This document shows, piece after piece, positions 16,942 to 25,793 of a DNA stretch of 64,000 nt (its first letter is position 1; the number at the start of each line of letters is the position of its first letter). Source of the stretch: Spongiibacter nanhainus (lineage in GTDB: Bacteria; Pseudomonadota; Gammaproteobacteria; Pseudomonadales; Spongiibacteraceae). The notes under the pieces are model-generated. The model ran no database searches. It was not told the DNA's origin and saw only the letters and a program-made list of their open reading frames with translations. The DNA lies in assembly GCF_016132545.1 (NCBI RefSeq), contig NZ_CP066167.1:1763001-1827000 (forward strand), written 5' to 3'. Made by a program: the position numbers and the translations under genes.

Positions 16942-17538
16942 TTAAACGAAAGAGCCGGTTTCCACTAGCTGCTTTGCCAGCGCGCCAATGTCTCGTTGCT
17001 GCCGGTCGGCGTTTTTGGTGAGTAAGTCATTGGCCTGATGCTCCGACAGGCCGTAGGTATCCATAATAAAGGCAATGGCCTGGTTGAGGAATTGCCGCTC
17101 TTCTATCGCGGGCTTGAGTTCCTGCACTTCACTGCGCAGTCTGTCGATACTGTGGAAGTGGCTGATGGTGACGTCGATAAGGGCTTGCAGCAGGCGGTGG
17201 GGGACCGCGTCTATGGCATAGAGGCTGATACCCACATCGGCGGCCAGGCGATTGATGCTCTCGGACTGGCTTTTATCCAGGGTGATGACGGTTTTGGGGG
17301 CAGTGCGATTTTGTTGCGCCAGGTCTTCCAGTACATCCCGGCTGGGGGAGTCGGTGTCCACCAAGATGATTTCCGGGTGAACGTTCTTTACGTGGGTGTA
17401 AATGTCGGCACTGTGGTTGCCGGCGGGGCCATCGGCCCGATGGTTGTTGAGGTTTAGCAGCTCCATGCCGGCCCAGGACACAATAGGGTCAATTTTGTTG
17501 GCGCGGTTGTCATCAATATCAATAAGCAATACTTTCAT
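16942..17538 (-). CDS. nasT: NasT-like ANTAR antitermination regulator
   Basis: This 198-residue two-domain protein has an N-terminal receiver-like domain (MKVLLIDIDDNRA; IILVDTDSPSRDVLEDL) and a C-terminal ANTAR RNA-binding domain (EERQFLNQAIAFIMDTYGLSEHQANDLL), about residues 140-195. NasT binds tandem hairpins in nitrate-assimilation leader RNAs and prevents termination; NasS holds it inactive when nitrate is absent. It is the last gene of the nrt operon, 42 bases after nasS, which supports the assignment. The phosphate-acceptor region is degenerate, as in other NasT proteins. Confidence 0.92.
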   Translation of the reverse strand: MKVLLIDIDDNRANKIDPIVSWAGMELLNLNNHRADGPAGNHSADIYTHVKNVHPEIILVDTDSPSRDVLEDLAQQNRTAPKTVITLDKSQSESINRLAADVGISLYAIDAVPHRLLQALIDVTISHFHSIDRLRSEVQELKPAIEERQFLNQAIAFIMDTYGLSEHQANDLLTKNADRQQRDIGALAKQLVETGSFV

Positions 17539-17580
17539 TGTGTCATTAAAGGCCTCATGGCGGGCACTATCTGCCCGGTA

Positions 17581-18894
17581 CTAGTGTTCAGAGCCACTGT
17601 CCGATGCTTCGGCCTTGGTCTGGCGGTTGTTCATGGCATCGTTAATCAAACGCAATGCCTTTATATCGGCTCGGGACAAACTCTGCTGTTCCAAGTACTT
17701 CAGTATGCCGCCAACCGTGATCACCTGACCATCGAGAAATTGGTTGGGTCCCAGTTGCTGGGACTTGGGCAGCATCATTTTTTCGTGCAGGTTGCCCTCT
17801 GTTTTCCGGTCGATACTGGGCGATTCTATGCCCACTGCCGCTGCGGCGATACGGTATTCTGCAGGCTTAAACACTGACGATACGGTTTCTTCGATATTAA
17901 TAGGGGTGGTCAACTGCCCCCAGCGGTACATCTGGGAGATAAACCACTCAGCGTGGTTTAACCAGGGGAAATTGGCGGAATAGCGGTGGAAGACGTGGAA
18001 GTCCGATACCGATTCCGGTGGCCTGTCTTTGTGCTTGAGGGAGTGGCCGGTTAACGACATGGCCACGGTGTCCTCTGGCAGCGCGATATAGGCAGCCTGG
18101 CTGATTATGCGTGCGGCGGCGCGACGGTTTTCCTTTTTGTCCAACCAGGCACAGGCGCGCAGCAGCGCTCGCAATACCGCCTGGTGAGTAGCGGGGTGGC
18201 GCTCGGCCCAACTCTCGTTGACAGCAAAGACCTTCTCGGGGCTGTTGTTCCATAACTGGTATTTGGTGGCCACCACATGACCGAGCTGTTGTTGCACGGC
18301 CAGGGTATTCCAGGGTTCACCGACGCAAAACCCGTGAATGTCGCCGTCCACCATTGCCGAGACCATCCGCGGTGGGGGAATGACCACGATTTCAATATCA
18401 TGGTCCGGATCGATGCCGGCGCTGGCCAGCCAATAGCGCAGTTCATAGTTTTGTGTGGAGCAGGGGTAGACCACGCCAAAACGCAGCTTGGGACGCCTGG
18501 CTCGTTTGTTTTCCTCTACCAAGCATTGCAGTGCCTGAGCCGCAATCAGCGGACTGAACTCGCTGCGGGGATCAATGCTGTAGAGGCGCTCATACAGCTC
18601 ATTGTTGATAGTGATGGCATTGCCGTTCAGGTCCAGCACCATGGCGCTGACCATATTGATCTTGGGGCCGCAGACCCCAAGCCTGGAGGCCACCGGCATG
18701 GAGGCGATCATTTGGGCGCCGTCGAGAATGCCCAGGCCGATCTTGTCCCGCACCGCTGCCCAGGAGGTTTCCCGGGACAGGGTGACCGACAGGCCCTCCT
18801 TGCGGAAGTAGCCCTTTTCATGAGCGATCACCAGGGGCGCGCAGTCTGTCAGCGGGATAAAACCCAGTGTCAGCTCGGATTTTTCAACTTCCAT
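17581..18894 (-). CDS. nasS: NasS-like nitrate sensor (NrtA-fold, cytoplasmic)
   Basis: This 437-residue protein has the NrtA/CmpA periplasmic-binding fold ([60 protein letters not shown]) but no signal peptide: the core begins at residue 8. That is the hallmark of NasS, the cytoplasmic nitrate/nitrite sensor that sequesters NasT and releases it on nitrate binding. Its location between the transporter genes and nasT agrees. It is clearly a paralogue of the nrtA product at 20865-22229, sharing the same blocks. Confidence 0.92.
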   Translation of the reverse strand: MEVEKSELTLGFIPLTDCAPLVIAHEKGYFRKEGLSVTLSRETSWAAVRDKIGLGILDGAQMIASMPVASRLGVCGPKINMVSAMVLDLNGNAITINNELYERLYSIDPRSEFSPLIAAQALQCLVEENKRARRPKLRFGVVYPCSTQNYELRYWLASAGIDPDHDIEIVVIPPPRMVSAMVDGDIHGFCVGEPWNTLAVQQQLGHVVATKYQLWNNSPEKVFAVNESWAERHPATHQAVLRALLRACAWLDKKENRRAAARIISQAAYIALPEDTVAMSLTGHSLKHKDRPPESVSDFHVFHRYSANFPWLNHAEWFISQMYRWGQLTTPINIEETVSSVFKPAEYRIAAAAVGIESPSIDRKTEGNLHEKMMLPKSQQLGPNQFLDGQVITVGGILKYLEQQSLSRADIKALRLINDAMNNRQTKAEASDSGSEH

Positions 18895-18943
18895 TAGGCG
18901 CCTCGTAAGATCTGACTCGATGTTGTCTCATGCTATTTTGCCT

Positions 18944-19792
18944 TTAGCCCACTACTTTTTTAAGCGGTGACGACGACTCCGTGGGTTTGGGCTGTCGTGG
19001 TGGGACTTCACTTTTTGCCTGCTTTTTATGCAGGAAGGTCAGTACCTCTGCCCGGTAGTGATTGTAGTCGGGGTTGTCCGCGAGGCTCAGTCGCTCCCGG
19101 GGCCGGGGAAGGTCGACACTCAGAATATCGCCAACCGTTGCCGCGGGGCCGTTGGTCATCATCACAATACGGTCCGACAACAGTACGGCTTCATCGACGT
19201 CGTGGGTTATCAGGATCACGGTATTGTTGAGCTCGGCCTGGATATCCATCAAGGCGTCTTGCAGGTGGGCCCGGGTGAGGGCATCCAGGGCGCCAAAGGG
19301 TTCGTCCATGAGTAATACCTTGGGTTCCATAGATAAGGCTCGCGCAATGCCCACTCGCTGCTTCATACCCCCGGAGATTTCTGCAGGATATTTGTGCAAA
19401 GCGTGTGACATGTGCACCAATTCAAGGTTGTGTTTAACCCAGTCCCGAATTTCGGCTTTGGTTTTGCTGCGTTTGAAGACTTGTTTAACTGCGATTTCGA
19501 CATTTTCGTAGACCGTAAGCCAGGGAAACAGGCTGTGATTTTGGAAAACCACAGCACGATCCGGGCCAGGTTGATTCACTTCTTTGGATTCCAAAATAAC
19601 GGCGCCCTCACTGGCCTGGTAGAGACCGGCAACGACGTTGAGTACGGTGGACTTGCCACAGCCGGAGTGGCCGATCAATGAGATAAACTCGCCGCGGTCA
19701 ATTTTTAAATCCACCTTGTCCAAGGCGCGAAAGGGCCCCGCCTTAGTGGGGAAGTCCATGCTGATATGGGAGATATCGAGATAGCTAGGCAT
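18944..19792 (-). CDS. nrtD: Nitrate ABC transporter ATP-binding protein (NrtD/NasD type)
   Basis: This 282-residue ATPase energises nitrate/nitrite import by NrtA/NrtB. It has Walker A (GHSGCGKST), the Q-loop (VVFQNHSLFPWL), the ABC signature in EISGGMKQRVGIARALS, and Walker B (VLLMDEPFGALDALTR), then the H-loop LITHDVDEAV. The C-terminus is a short Lys/Pro-rich tail rather than the NrtA-like domain of cyanobacterial NrtC. The ATG at 19792 begins the conserved MPSYLDISHISMDFP; a longer frame would run into nrtB. It lies 10 bases after nrtB. Confidence 0.93.
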   Translation of the reverse strand: MPSYLDISHISMDFPTKAGPFRALDKVDLKIDRGEFISLIGHSGCGKSTVLNVVAGLYQASEGAVILESKEVNQPGPDRAVVFQNHSLFPWLTVYENVEIAVKQVFKRSKTKAEIRDWVKHNLELVHMSHALHKYPAEISGGMKQRVGIARALSMEPKVLLMDEPFGALDALTRAHLQDALMDIQAELNNTVILITHDVDEAVLLSDRIVMMTNGPAATVGDILSVDLPRPRERLSLADNPDYNHYRAEVLTFLHKKQAKSEVPPRQPKPTESSSPLKKVVG

Positions 19793-19802
19793 GATTAACT
19801 CC

Positions 19803-20822
19803 TTAAGCGCTAGCGTCGTCGTGGGCGACGAGTTTGTGCAGGGTTTGCATGAGGGAATCCAGGGCAAAGCCAATCAGGCCAATGGTGAACACCGCAAACA
19901 TGATTCTGGCGAGAGATTCCGAGCTGCCGTTCTGAAATTCGTCCCAGACGAATTTGCCCAGACCGGGGTTTTGCGCCAGCATTTCTGCGGCGATCAGCAC
20001 CATCCAGCCAATCCCCAGGGAAATGCGCAGTCCGGTGAAGATCATCGGCAGGGATGCAGGAATGGCGATTTTGCTGACCCGGGTAATCCAACCCAGGCGA
20101 ATCACCCGGCCCACATTGATCAGGTCTTTATCGATATTGGCCACGCCCATGGCGGTATTGATCAGAGTCGGCCACATGCAGCACAGGGTGACGGTGATTG
20201 CGGAATTGACAAAGGATTTCGGCATCATCGGATCGTCACTGATATACAGCGCCGATACCACCATCGTCACCAGCGGTAGCCACGCCAGTGGCGAGACCGG
20301 CTTGAGAATCTGCACGATTGGCGCAATGGCGGTGTTGAGCAGAGGGCTTAAGCCGCAAGCCACGCCAATTGGGATAGCGATCAGTGAGGCCACGACAAAA
20401 CCGGTGAATACGGTTTTGAGACTGGTCACGATTTGATCGATATAGGTCTCTTTGCCGGGGTAGTCGCGGATCTTGGTTTCCGCGTCGGGGTTGGCCGCCA
20501 GTTTTTTCTCGTTTCTCACCCGCTGGCGTTCGTAAAACGCCTCGGCTTTTTCCCGTTCGGCCTTGTGCTCCTGCCAGAGGCTTTGGCCCGCTGCCGCTAC
20601 GGCGGCGGGGCCGGGCAGTTGACCAAGACTGGTGTCGACTTTTGAAGCGCCGGTAGACCACAGTGCCAGGAATACCAAAACGGCGGCTAAAGGAAGACCG
20701 ATCAGACGGGCAATTTCCTGGCTCTGTTCCTTGGGGCTGTCCCACATGGCCAGCTTGACCACCGGAATCATCCAACTAAAGCCGGCCATATTAAGGTAGT
20801 GAAAGGCATTTTGCTTAAACAT
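19803..20822 (-). CDS. nrtB: Nitrate ABC transporter permease
   Basis: This 339-residue inner-membrane permease contains a BPD_transp_1 core from about residue 130 to 325. The EAA-type loop is in VGRVIRLGWITRVSKIAIPA, followed by SLPMIFTGLRISLGIGWMVL, both typical of the NrtB/SsuC/TauC group. Between the first helix and the core lies a charged stretch (about residues 85-120, KAEREKAEAFYERQRVRNEK) found in proteobacterial NrtB proteins. It is the second gene of the operon, 42 bases after nrtA. Confidence 0.93.
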   Translation of the reverse strand: MFKQNAFHYLNMAGFSWMIPVVKLAMWDSPKEQSQEIARLIGLPLAAVLVFLALWSTGASKVDTSLGQLPGPAAVAAAGQSLWQEHKAEREKAEAFYERQRVRNEKKLAANPDAETKIRDYPGKETYIDQIVTSLKTVFTGFVVASLIAIPIGVACGLSPLLNTAIAPIVQILKPVSPLAWLPLVTMVVSALYISDDPMMPKSFVNSAITVTLCCMWPTLINTAMGVANIDKDLINVGRVIRLGWITRVSKIAIPASLPMIFTGLRISLGIGWMVLIAAEMLAQNPGLGKFVWDEFQNGSSESLARIMFAVFTIGLIGFALDSLMQTLHKLVAHDDASA

Positions 20823-20864
20823 AAGTACTCCAAGGGCCCACCGAATGTGGTGGACCCGCCAGGG

Positions 20865-22229
20865 TTATTCCAGGACGTCGCCTTTTTTCAGGCCGATTTC
20901 AAACTGCTCGAGGTAGTCGTTGGGCTTGCTGCCATCGTAGGTAATGCCATCGATAAACTCGGTTTGCGGCGGCTTAAAGCCGGTTTCAGAATCAAAATCG
21001 GGGAAGTCAGAGGCGCTCATTTTGCCCTCGGCAATCAGCTGCTTGGCAGCCTCGGCATAGATATCGGGGCGATAGACTTTTTTGGCGATGTCCATGTACC
21101 AGCTGTCGGGCTTGTGCTCGGCAATCTGACCCCAGCGACGCATTTGCGTTAGGTACCAAATGGCGTCGGAGTAGTAGGGGAAGGTGGCGTTGTAGCGGAA
21201 GAATACGTTGAAATCGGGCACCGGCCGCTTGTCGCCTTTCTCATATTCGAAAGTGCCGGTCATGGAGTTGGCGATAACCTCGTAGTCCGCGCCGACATAG
21301 TTGGATTGGCTGAGAATCTTCACGGCCTCGGGACGGTTGGCATTGTTGTTGTCGTCCAACCATTTGGCGGCGCGAATCAGCGCTTTGACTACCGCGATAT
21401 GGGTATTGGGATATTTGTCTGCCCACTCTTTGCTGACGCCAAAGACTTTCTCGGGATTGTCCTTCCAGATTTCATAATCGGTAATGACCGGAACGCCGAT
21501 GCCCTTGAAGACGGCTTGCTGGTTCCAGGGTTCGCCCACGCAGTAGCCGTAGATCGTTCCGGCTTCCAAGGTGGCGGGCATCTGCGGGGGTGGCGTCACC
21601 GAGAGTAGCGCGTCTGCATCGATCTGGCCGCCAATATCGCCGCGTTTGGGGGCGTAGTAGCCGGGATGAATCCCTCCTGACGCAAGCCAGTAGCGCAGCT
21701 CGTAGTTGTGGGTCGAAACCGGGAACACCATACCCATGTTGAAGGGCTTGCCCTCGGCTTTGTATTTTTCTACCACGGGTTTGAGGTAATCCGCTTTGAT
21801 GGGGTGCACGGGTTTGCCGTCATCCCGCTTGGGGATACTGGGCTTCATTTGCTCCCAAATGTCGTTGGATACGGTGATGCCGTTGCCGTTTAAATCCATG
21901 CTGAAGGCGGTAATGATGTGGGCCTGGGTGCCAAAGCCGATGGTGGCGCCCAGTGGTTGACCTGCCAGCATATGGGCGCCGTCTAGCTCACCGGTAATGA
22001 CTCGGTCCAGCAGGACCTTCCAGTTGGCCTGGGCTTCGAGGGTGACGAATAGACCTTCTTCTTCAAAGAAAAGCTTTTCGTAGGCAATGGCTAGGGGTGC
22101 CATATCAGTGAGTTTGATAAAGCCAAACTTGAGTTCGTCTTTCTCCAGTTCCTGCGCGTGTCCCAAACCCGCTGAGCCGATAGCCAAGGCGGCTATGGCG
22201 GGCTTGACTAATTTTTTGTACCAGGACAT
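20865..22229 (-). CDS. nrtA: Nitrate ABC transporter substrate-binding protein
   Basis: This 454-residue periplasmic protein captures nitrate (possibly nitrite) for NrtB/NrtD. A clear signal peptide ends near GLGHA|QE (cleavage after about residue 25). The NrtA signatures [38 protein letters not shown] and [20 protein letters not shown] are intact. It is first in the operon nrtA-nrtB-nrtD-nasS-nasT and is preceded by a sigma-54 promoter at 22345-22360. The paralogue NasS in the same operon lacks the signal peptide. Confidence 0.95.
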   Translation of the reverse strand: MSWYKKLVKPAIAALAIGSAGLGHAQELEKDELKFGFIKLTDMAPLAIAYEKLFFEEEGLFVTLEAQANWKVLLDRVITGELDGAHMLAGQPLGATIGFGTQAHIITAFSMDLNGNGITVSNDIWEQMKPSIPKRDDGKPVHPIKADYLKPVVEKYKAEGKPFNMGMVFPVSTHNYELRYWLASGGIHPGYYAPKRGDIGGQIDADALLSVTPPPQMPATLEAGTIYGYCVGEPWNQQAVFKGIGVPVITDYEIWKDNPEKVFGVSKEWADKYPNTHIAVVKALIRAAKWLDDNNNANRPEAVKILSQSNYVGADYEVIANSMTGTFEYEKGDKRPVPDFNVFFRYNATFPYYSDAIWYLTQMRRWGQIAEHKPDSWYMDIAKKVYRPDIYAEAAKQLIAEGKMSASDFPDFDSETGFKPPQTEFIDGITYDGSKPNDYLEQFEIGLKKGDVLE

Positions 22230-22298
22230 GTATGTGTCTCCATTTAATTGCTGGCGTCAGGGCTGATCAGACCCTGTGTGTTCTAGTCATGTGTATGT

Positions 22299-22314
22299 CG
22301 TCGCACTAACGACG
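22299..22314 (-). promoter_or_regulatory. Hexaloop hairpin in the nrtA leader (candidate NasT target)
   Basis: CGTCG and CGACG form a perfect 5-bp stem closing a six-base loop (UUAGUG on the RNA). It lies about 20-35 nt into the predicted 105-nt leader. ANTAR proteins bind paired hexaloop hairpins with conserved loop bases; the loop size fits but its first base is not the usual A, so this is tentative. A second weaker stem, CAGGG/CCCTG, lies nearer the start codon without a clear U-tract. Confidence 0.35.
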
Positions 22315-22344
22315 TTTTCGCATAGAACGTTCTGCAGCGTGTTC

Positions 22345-22360
22345 AGCAAGCGCTATGCCA
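22345..22360 (-). promoter_or_regulatory. Sigma-54 (RpoN) promoter of the nrt operon
   Basis: The minus strand reads TGGCATAGCGCTTGCT, a full match to the sigma-54 consensus TGGCAYRNNNNTTGCW, with GG and GC at the -24/-12 spacing. Transcription would begin near 22334, about 105 nt before the nrtA ATG. Confidence 0.88.
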
Positions 22361-22412
22361 TAAGAAAAAAATATATATAAAACAATTAGATGGCTTTGTT
22401 TTGGGGGTGGGG

Positions 22413-22429
22413 TGACACAAGGCGGTGCA
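22413..22429 (-). promoter_or_regulatory. NtrC-like enhancer site (proximal)
   Basis: The minus strand reads TGCACCGCCTTGTGTCA, agreeing at about 11 of 17 positions with the NtrC consensus TGCACYAWWWTGGTGCA. The first half-site TGCACC is perfect. The centre is about 87 bp upstream of the predicted sigma-54 start. Confidence 0.45.
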
Positions 22430-22479
22430 CTTTTGTTGTGCTTTTTTGTGAGTTTTCTGAGCGAATGATTTTAATTCGG

Positions 22480-22496
22480 GGGTCACAAATGGTGCA
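22480..22496 (-). promoter_or_regulatory. NtrC-like enhancer site (distal)
   Basis: The minus strand reads TGCACCATTTGTGACCC, with a perfect TGCACCATTT left half and about 12 of 17 matches to the NtrC consensus. It lies about 154 bp upstream of the predicted start. It has the same orientation as the proximal site, 67 bp away. Confidence 0.45.
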
Positions 22497-22583
22497 CGCT
22501 GCGCATTGAAAACGAGGTATCTGTCCGCTTGGTCGAGCAGGGCTGAGATAAGACGGCGCTGGCCTCACCGCAGCGAGGGTTAT

Positions 22584-22638
22584 GGGAAAGGATTTTGGGA
22601 AAGGGTTCTTGGTAAAGGGTTCTGGGTAAAGGGTGCTT
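22584..22638. repeat. 14-bp tandem repeat between lpxH and the nrt promoter
   Basis: Four adjacent units (22584-22596, 22597-22610, 22611-22624, 22625-22638) follow the pattern GGTAAAGGGTTCTT with one to four changes; the first unit is one base short. The gap 22230-22679 otherwise holds the nrt promoter elements listed separately. Confidence 0.85.
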
Positions 22639-22679
22639 GGAGAAGCCAGGTAAAGAGGGCCTTGGGTAGGAGAGATAAG

Positions 22680-23429
22680 TCAGGAAAATAGATAACGCAC
22701 CAGTTGAAGATCGGTGCCATCGCAGCGCAGGTAGTGACAATGCCCGGCTTCGCCTTCCGCTGAACTTTCCACCCAGTCCCCCAGTACCCAGCGCTCGCCA
22801 GACTTGCCATTGACAGTGACTTGGTGTCGAGCGGGCCGGTGGGTGTGGCCGTGAATAAGCGTTGAGCAAGCTGTGGCGGCCATTTGCGCACTGACTTCTT
22901 CGGGCGTGACATCCATAATGTCATCGGCTTTGTTGCTGTTGGCCTCAAAGCTGGCCATGCGCAGCTGACGAGCCAGCGCGCGCCGCTCTTCTAAAGGCTT
23001 GGCCAACACCTCGCGCTGCCAGGCTTCCGAGCGGGCCAGTTGCCGAAAGGCGATATATTCTTTGTCGGCGGTGCAGAGACTGTCGCCGTGCATCAGCAGG
23101 GTGGGTTCTCCGGCCAGGTTTATAACCGAGGGATCGGGCAACAGCTTGGCGCCAACGGCCTGGCAGAATACTTCGCCAAGCAGGAAGTCCCGGTTGCCCT
23201 GCATGATAAAGAGTTCGGTGCCCGCTGAGCTTAGCTCTCTCAGGGCGGCGGTCACCGTATCAATCAGCGGGCTGCTGTCATCGTCGCCAATCCAGCTTTC
23301 AAAAAAGTCGCCGAGTATGTACAGCTGATCGGCGCCACGGGCTTCCTCTTGCAGGAAACGCAAAAACGCCCGGGTGGTAGCCGGGCGCTCGTCATCTAAA
23401 TGCAGGTCAGAGATGAACAGTTGTAGCAT
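22680..23429 (-). CDS. lpxH: UDP-2,3-diacylglucosamine diphosphatase
   Basis: This 249-residue enzyme is a peripheral cytoplasmic-face metallophosphoesterase of lipid A synthesis. It cleaves UDP-2,3-diacylglucosamine to lipid X and UMP. The metal-binding motifs are all present in order: FISDLHLDDERP, LGDFFESWIGDD, MQGNRDFLLG, LLMHGDSLCTAD and LIHGHTHRPARH. Length matches E. coli LpxH (240). It follows ppiB by nine bases on the same strand, the same order as in E. coli. Confidence 0.97.
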   Translation of the reverse strand: MLQLFISDLHLDDERPATTRAFLRFLQEEARGADQLYILGDFFESWIGDDDSSPLIDTVTAALRELSSAGTELFIMQGNRDFLLGEVFCQAVGAKLLPDPSVINLAGEPTLLMHGDSLCTADKEYIAFRQLARSEAWQREVLAKPLEERRALARQLRMASFEANSNKADDIMDVTPEEVSAQMAATACSTLIHGHTHRPARHQVTVNGKSGERWVLGDWVESSAEGEAGHCHYLRCDGTDLQLVRYLFS

Positions 23430-23438
23430 GACTGGGGG

Positions 23439-23933
23439 TTAGTCCTGCCACTCTGCTTTTTCAATGATGACATCTTCAGCGGGTACATCCTGATGACCGG
23501 CTGCTGAGGTGGTGCGAACCGCCTTGATTTTGTTGACCACGTCCATGCCCTCTGTCACTTTGCCGAACACCGCGTAGCCCCAACCCTGCATGTTTTTGCC
23601 GCTGTGGTTGAGGAAGTCGTTGTCTTTGACATTGATAAAGAACTGGGCGCTGGCTGAGTGGGGGTCCATGGTGCGGGCCATAGCCAGTGTGCCGACCTCG
23701 TTTTTCAGGCCGTTGTCAGCTTCGTTCTCGATGGGGTCGCGGGTCGACTTCTGCTTCATGCCGGGCTCAAAACCGCCGCCCTGGATCATGAAACCGTCGA
23801 TCACACGGTGGAAGATGGTGCCGTCATAGAAGCCATCCTCGACGTACTGTTTGAAATTTTCTGCGGTCTTGGGGGCGTTATCGAAATCCAGTTCAATTTT
23901 TATGTCGCCGAAATTTGTTTTGAAGATAACCAT
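23439..23933 (-). CDS. ppiB: Cytoplasmic peptidyl-prolyl isomerase (cyclophilin B)
   Basis: This 164-residue protein has no signal peptide, so it is the cytoplasmic cyclophilin that catalyses proline cis-trans isomerisation. The active-site blocks are [38 protein letters not shown] and [18 protein letters not shown]. It forms an operon with lpxH and is divergent from glnS, sharing a 137-bp intergenic region. A second, exported cyclophilin is encoded at 30480-31082. Confidence 0.96.
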   Translation of the reverse strand: MVIFKTNFGDIKIELDFDNAPKTAENFKQYVEDGFYDGTIFHRVIDGFMIQGGGFEPGMKQKSTRDPIENEADNGLKNEVGTLAMARTMDPHSASAQFFINVKDNDFLNHSGKNMQGWGYAVFGKVTEGMDVVNKIKAVRTTSAAGHQDVPAEDVIIEKAEWQD

Positions 23934-23972
23934 TTAGCTGAATACTCGCTTATAACCGATTTGCAAAGCCGG

Positions 23973-23978
23973 TATAAT
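23973..23978 (+). promoter_or_regulatory. -10 box of glnS
   Basis: A perfect TATAAT lies in the ppiB-glnS divergent region, 93 bases before the glnS ATG. The -35 match at 17 bp spacing (TTATAA) is only partial. Confidence 0.5.
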
Positions 23979-24070
23979 ACGCGCTTTTTCCTCCGGCGGC
24001 GAAATCGGCGTCTCGCCTGCGGTGAGCGGGTGTGTCGAAGGGCGATCTGCCGGGCAATCGGACTAGGTTG

Positions 24071-25756
24071 ATGAGCGAAACAGAAGTACACGGCAACAAT
24101 TTTCTGCGCGGCGTTGTGCAGGCGGATATCGACGCAGGCCGCCTGGCGGAGGGCGCACTGGTAACGCGCTTCCCCCCCGAGCCCAACGGCTTTTTGCATA
24201 TCGGGCACGCCAAATCCATTTGCCTGAATTTTGGTCTGGCAGAGCAGTTTGGTGGTCAGTGCCACCTGCGCTTTGACGACACCAACCCCGCCAAGGAAGA
24301 ACAGGCTTATATTGATGCCATCCAGGAGGATGTGCGCTGGTTGGGCTATCAGTGGTCCGGCCCGGTGCGCTACGCCTCGGATTATTTCGATACCCTCTAC
24401 AACTATGCCGAGCACTTGATTCAAGCGGGCAAGGCCTATGTCTGTGAGCTTAGCGCTGAAGAAACCCGGGAATACCGTGGCACCCTGACGGAGCCCGGCC
24501 GCAACAGTCCCTACCGGGATCGCAGCGTTGATGAAAATCTGGCCGAGTTCCGCGCCATGCGCGATGGGGCCTACGAGGAGGGCAGCAAGGTATTGCGGGC
24601 CAAGATCGATATGGCCTCGCCCAACCTAAACTTGCGGGATCCAGTTATCTACCGCATCCGCAAACAGTCACACCACCAGACTGGCGACAAATGGTGTATC
24701 TATCCTTCATATGACTTCACCCACGGCCAGTCCGATGCCCAAGAGGGGATAACCCACTCCATCTGTACGCTGGAGTTTGAAGACCATCGGCCGCTGTACG
24801 AGTGGTTCCTCAACAATTTGCCCGTGCCCTGTCAGCCCCGGCAATATGAATTTGCCCGGCTCAATATCAACTACACCGTTACCAGCAAGCGCAAGCTCAA
24901 GGCTCTGGTAGATGAAGGGGTGGTGGCCGGCTGGGACGATCCCCGCATGCCGACCATCGCCGGGATGCGCCGGCGTGGATTTACCCCGGCGTCGCTGCGT
25001 AAATTTTGCGAGATGGTGGGCGTGGCCCGCAGTGAAGGCATTGTCGATATGGCCATGCTGGAGCACGCCATCCGCGACGACCTGGACAAAAACGCCCCCC
25101 GGGCCATGTGTGTGATGGACCCCCTCAAACTGGTGATTAGCAATTACCCAGAGGATAAGGTCGAGCATCTGAGCGCGCCGGGCCACCCCAACCGCGATGA
25201 TCTGGGGGAGCGCACTTTGCCGTTCAGCCGCGAGATTTACATTGAGCGGGACGACTTCCGGGAGTCGGCCAACAAGAAGTTCAAGCGCCTGGTGTTGGGC
25301 AAAAAAGTCCGTCTGCGCAATGCCTATGTACTATTGGCCGAGGACGTGGTCACCGATGCCGAGGGCAATGTCGTCGAGGTGCACTGCAGTTATGATCCTG
25401 GCACCTTGGGCGAAGACCCCGCCGACGGCGTAAAGCCCAAGGGCGTGATCCATTGGGTATCGGCGAGCCATGGCAAAAAAGCCAAAGTGCGCAATTACGA
25501 CCGCCTGTTTAATCACGAGGCGCCGGACCGTGGCGGAGAAGACTTTATGCAGCACGTTAATCCCGACTCGCTGGAAATTCTCGACAACTGCTGGGTAGAG
25601 CCGGGTTTAGTCGAAGCGGCCCCGGAGAGCCACTATCAATTTGAGCGCACTGGCTACTTTGTGGCGGATCGCTGCGATCACAGCGCCGATACCCCGGTGT
25701 TTAATCGCACCATCGCTCTGCGGGATAGCTGGGGCAAGAGCGAGTCTCAAGCTTGA
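24071..25756 (+). CDS. glnS: Glutaminyl-tRNA synthetase
   Basis: This 561-residue class I synthetase charges tRNA-Gln with glutamine. It shows the HIGH motif in [20 protein letters not shown], the Gln-recognition and acceptor regions ([20 protein letters not shown]), and the KMSKS equivalent in [14 protein letters not shown]. The beta-barrel anticodon-binding domains follow from about residue 340. I use the ATG at 24071 ([16 protein letters not shown]); the frame is open further upstream, but that stretch is not family-like. It is followed by cysS after a 37-base gap. Confidence 0.98.
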   Translation: MSETEVHGNNFLRGVVQADIDAGRLAEGALVTRFPPEPNGFLHIGHAKSICLNFGLAEQFGGQCHLRFDDTNPAKEEQAYIDAIQEDVRWLGYQWSGPVRYASDYFDTLYNYAEHLIQAGKAYVCELSAEETREYRGTLTEPGRNSPYRDRSVDENLAEFRAMRDGAYEEGSKVLRAKIDMASPNLNLRDPVIYRIRKQSHHQTGDKWCIYPSYDFTHGQSDAQEGITHSICTLEFEDHRPLYEWFLNNLPVPCQPRQYEFARLNINYTVTSKRKLKALVDEGVVAGWDDPRMPTIAGMRRRGFTPASLRKFCEMVGVARSEGIVDMAMLEHAIRDDLDKNAPRAMCVMDPLKLVISNYPEDKVEHLSAPGHPNRDDLGERTLPFSREIYIERDDFRESANKKFKRLVLGKKVRLRNAYVLLAEDVVTDAEGNVVEVHCSYDPGTLGEDPADGVKPKGVIHWVSASHGKKAKVRNYDRLFNHEAPDRGGEDFMQHVNPDSLEILDNCWVEPGLVEAAPESHYQFERTGYFVADRCDHSADTPVFNRTIALRDSWGKSESQA

Positions 25757-25793
25757 GTTTGGCCATTCACACCCAGTCATTATTGGACACAGC

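Noticed and set aside
22230-22270. Intrinsic terminator in the nrtA leader
   Set aside because: CAGGG/CCCTG can pair but no U-rich tract follows, so I did not list it as a terminator.
25641-25793. Extended N-terminus of cysS overlapping glnS
   Set aside because: The family start MTINIYNT at 25794 is canonical; the upstream part is glnS sequence in another frame.
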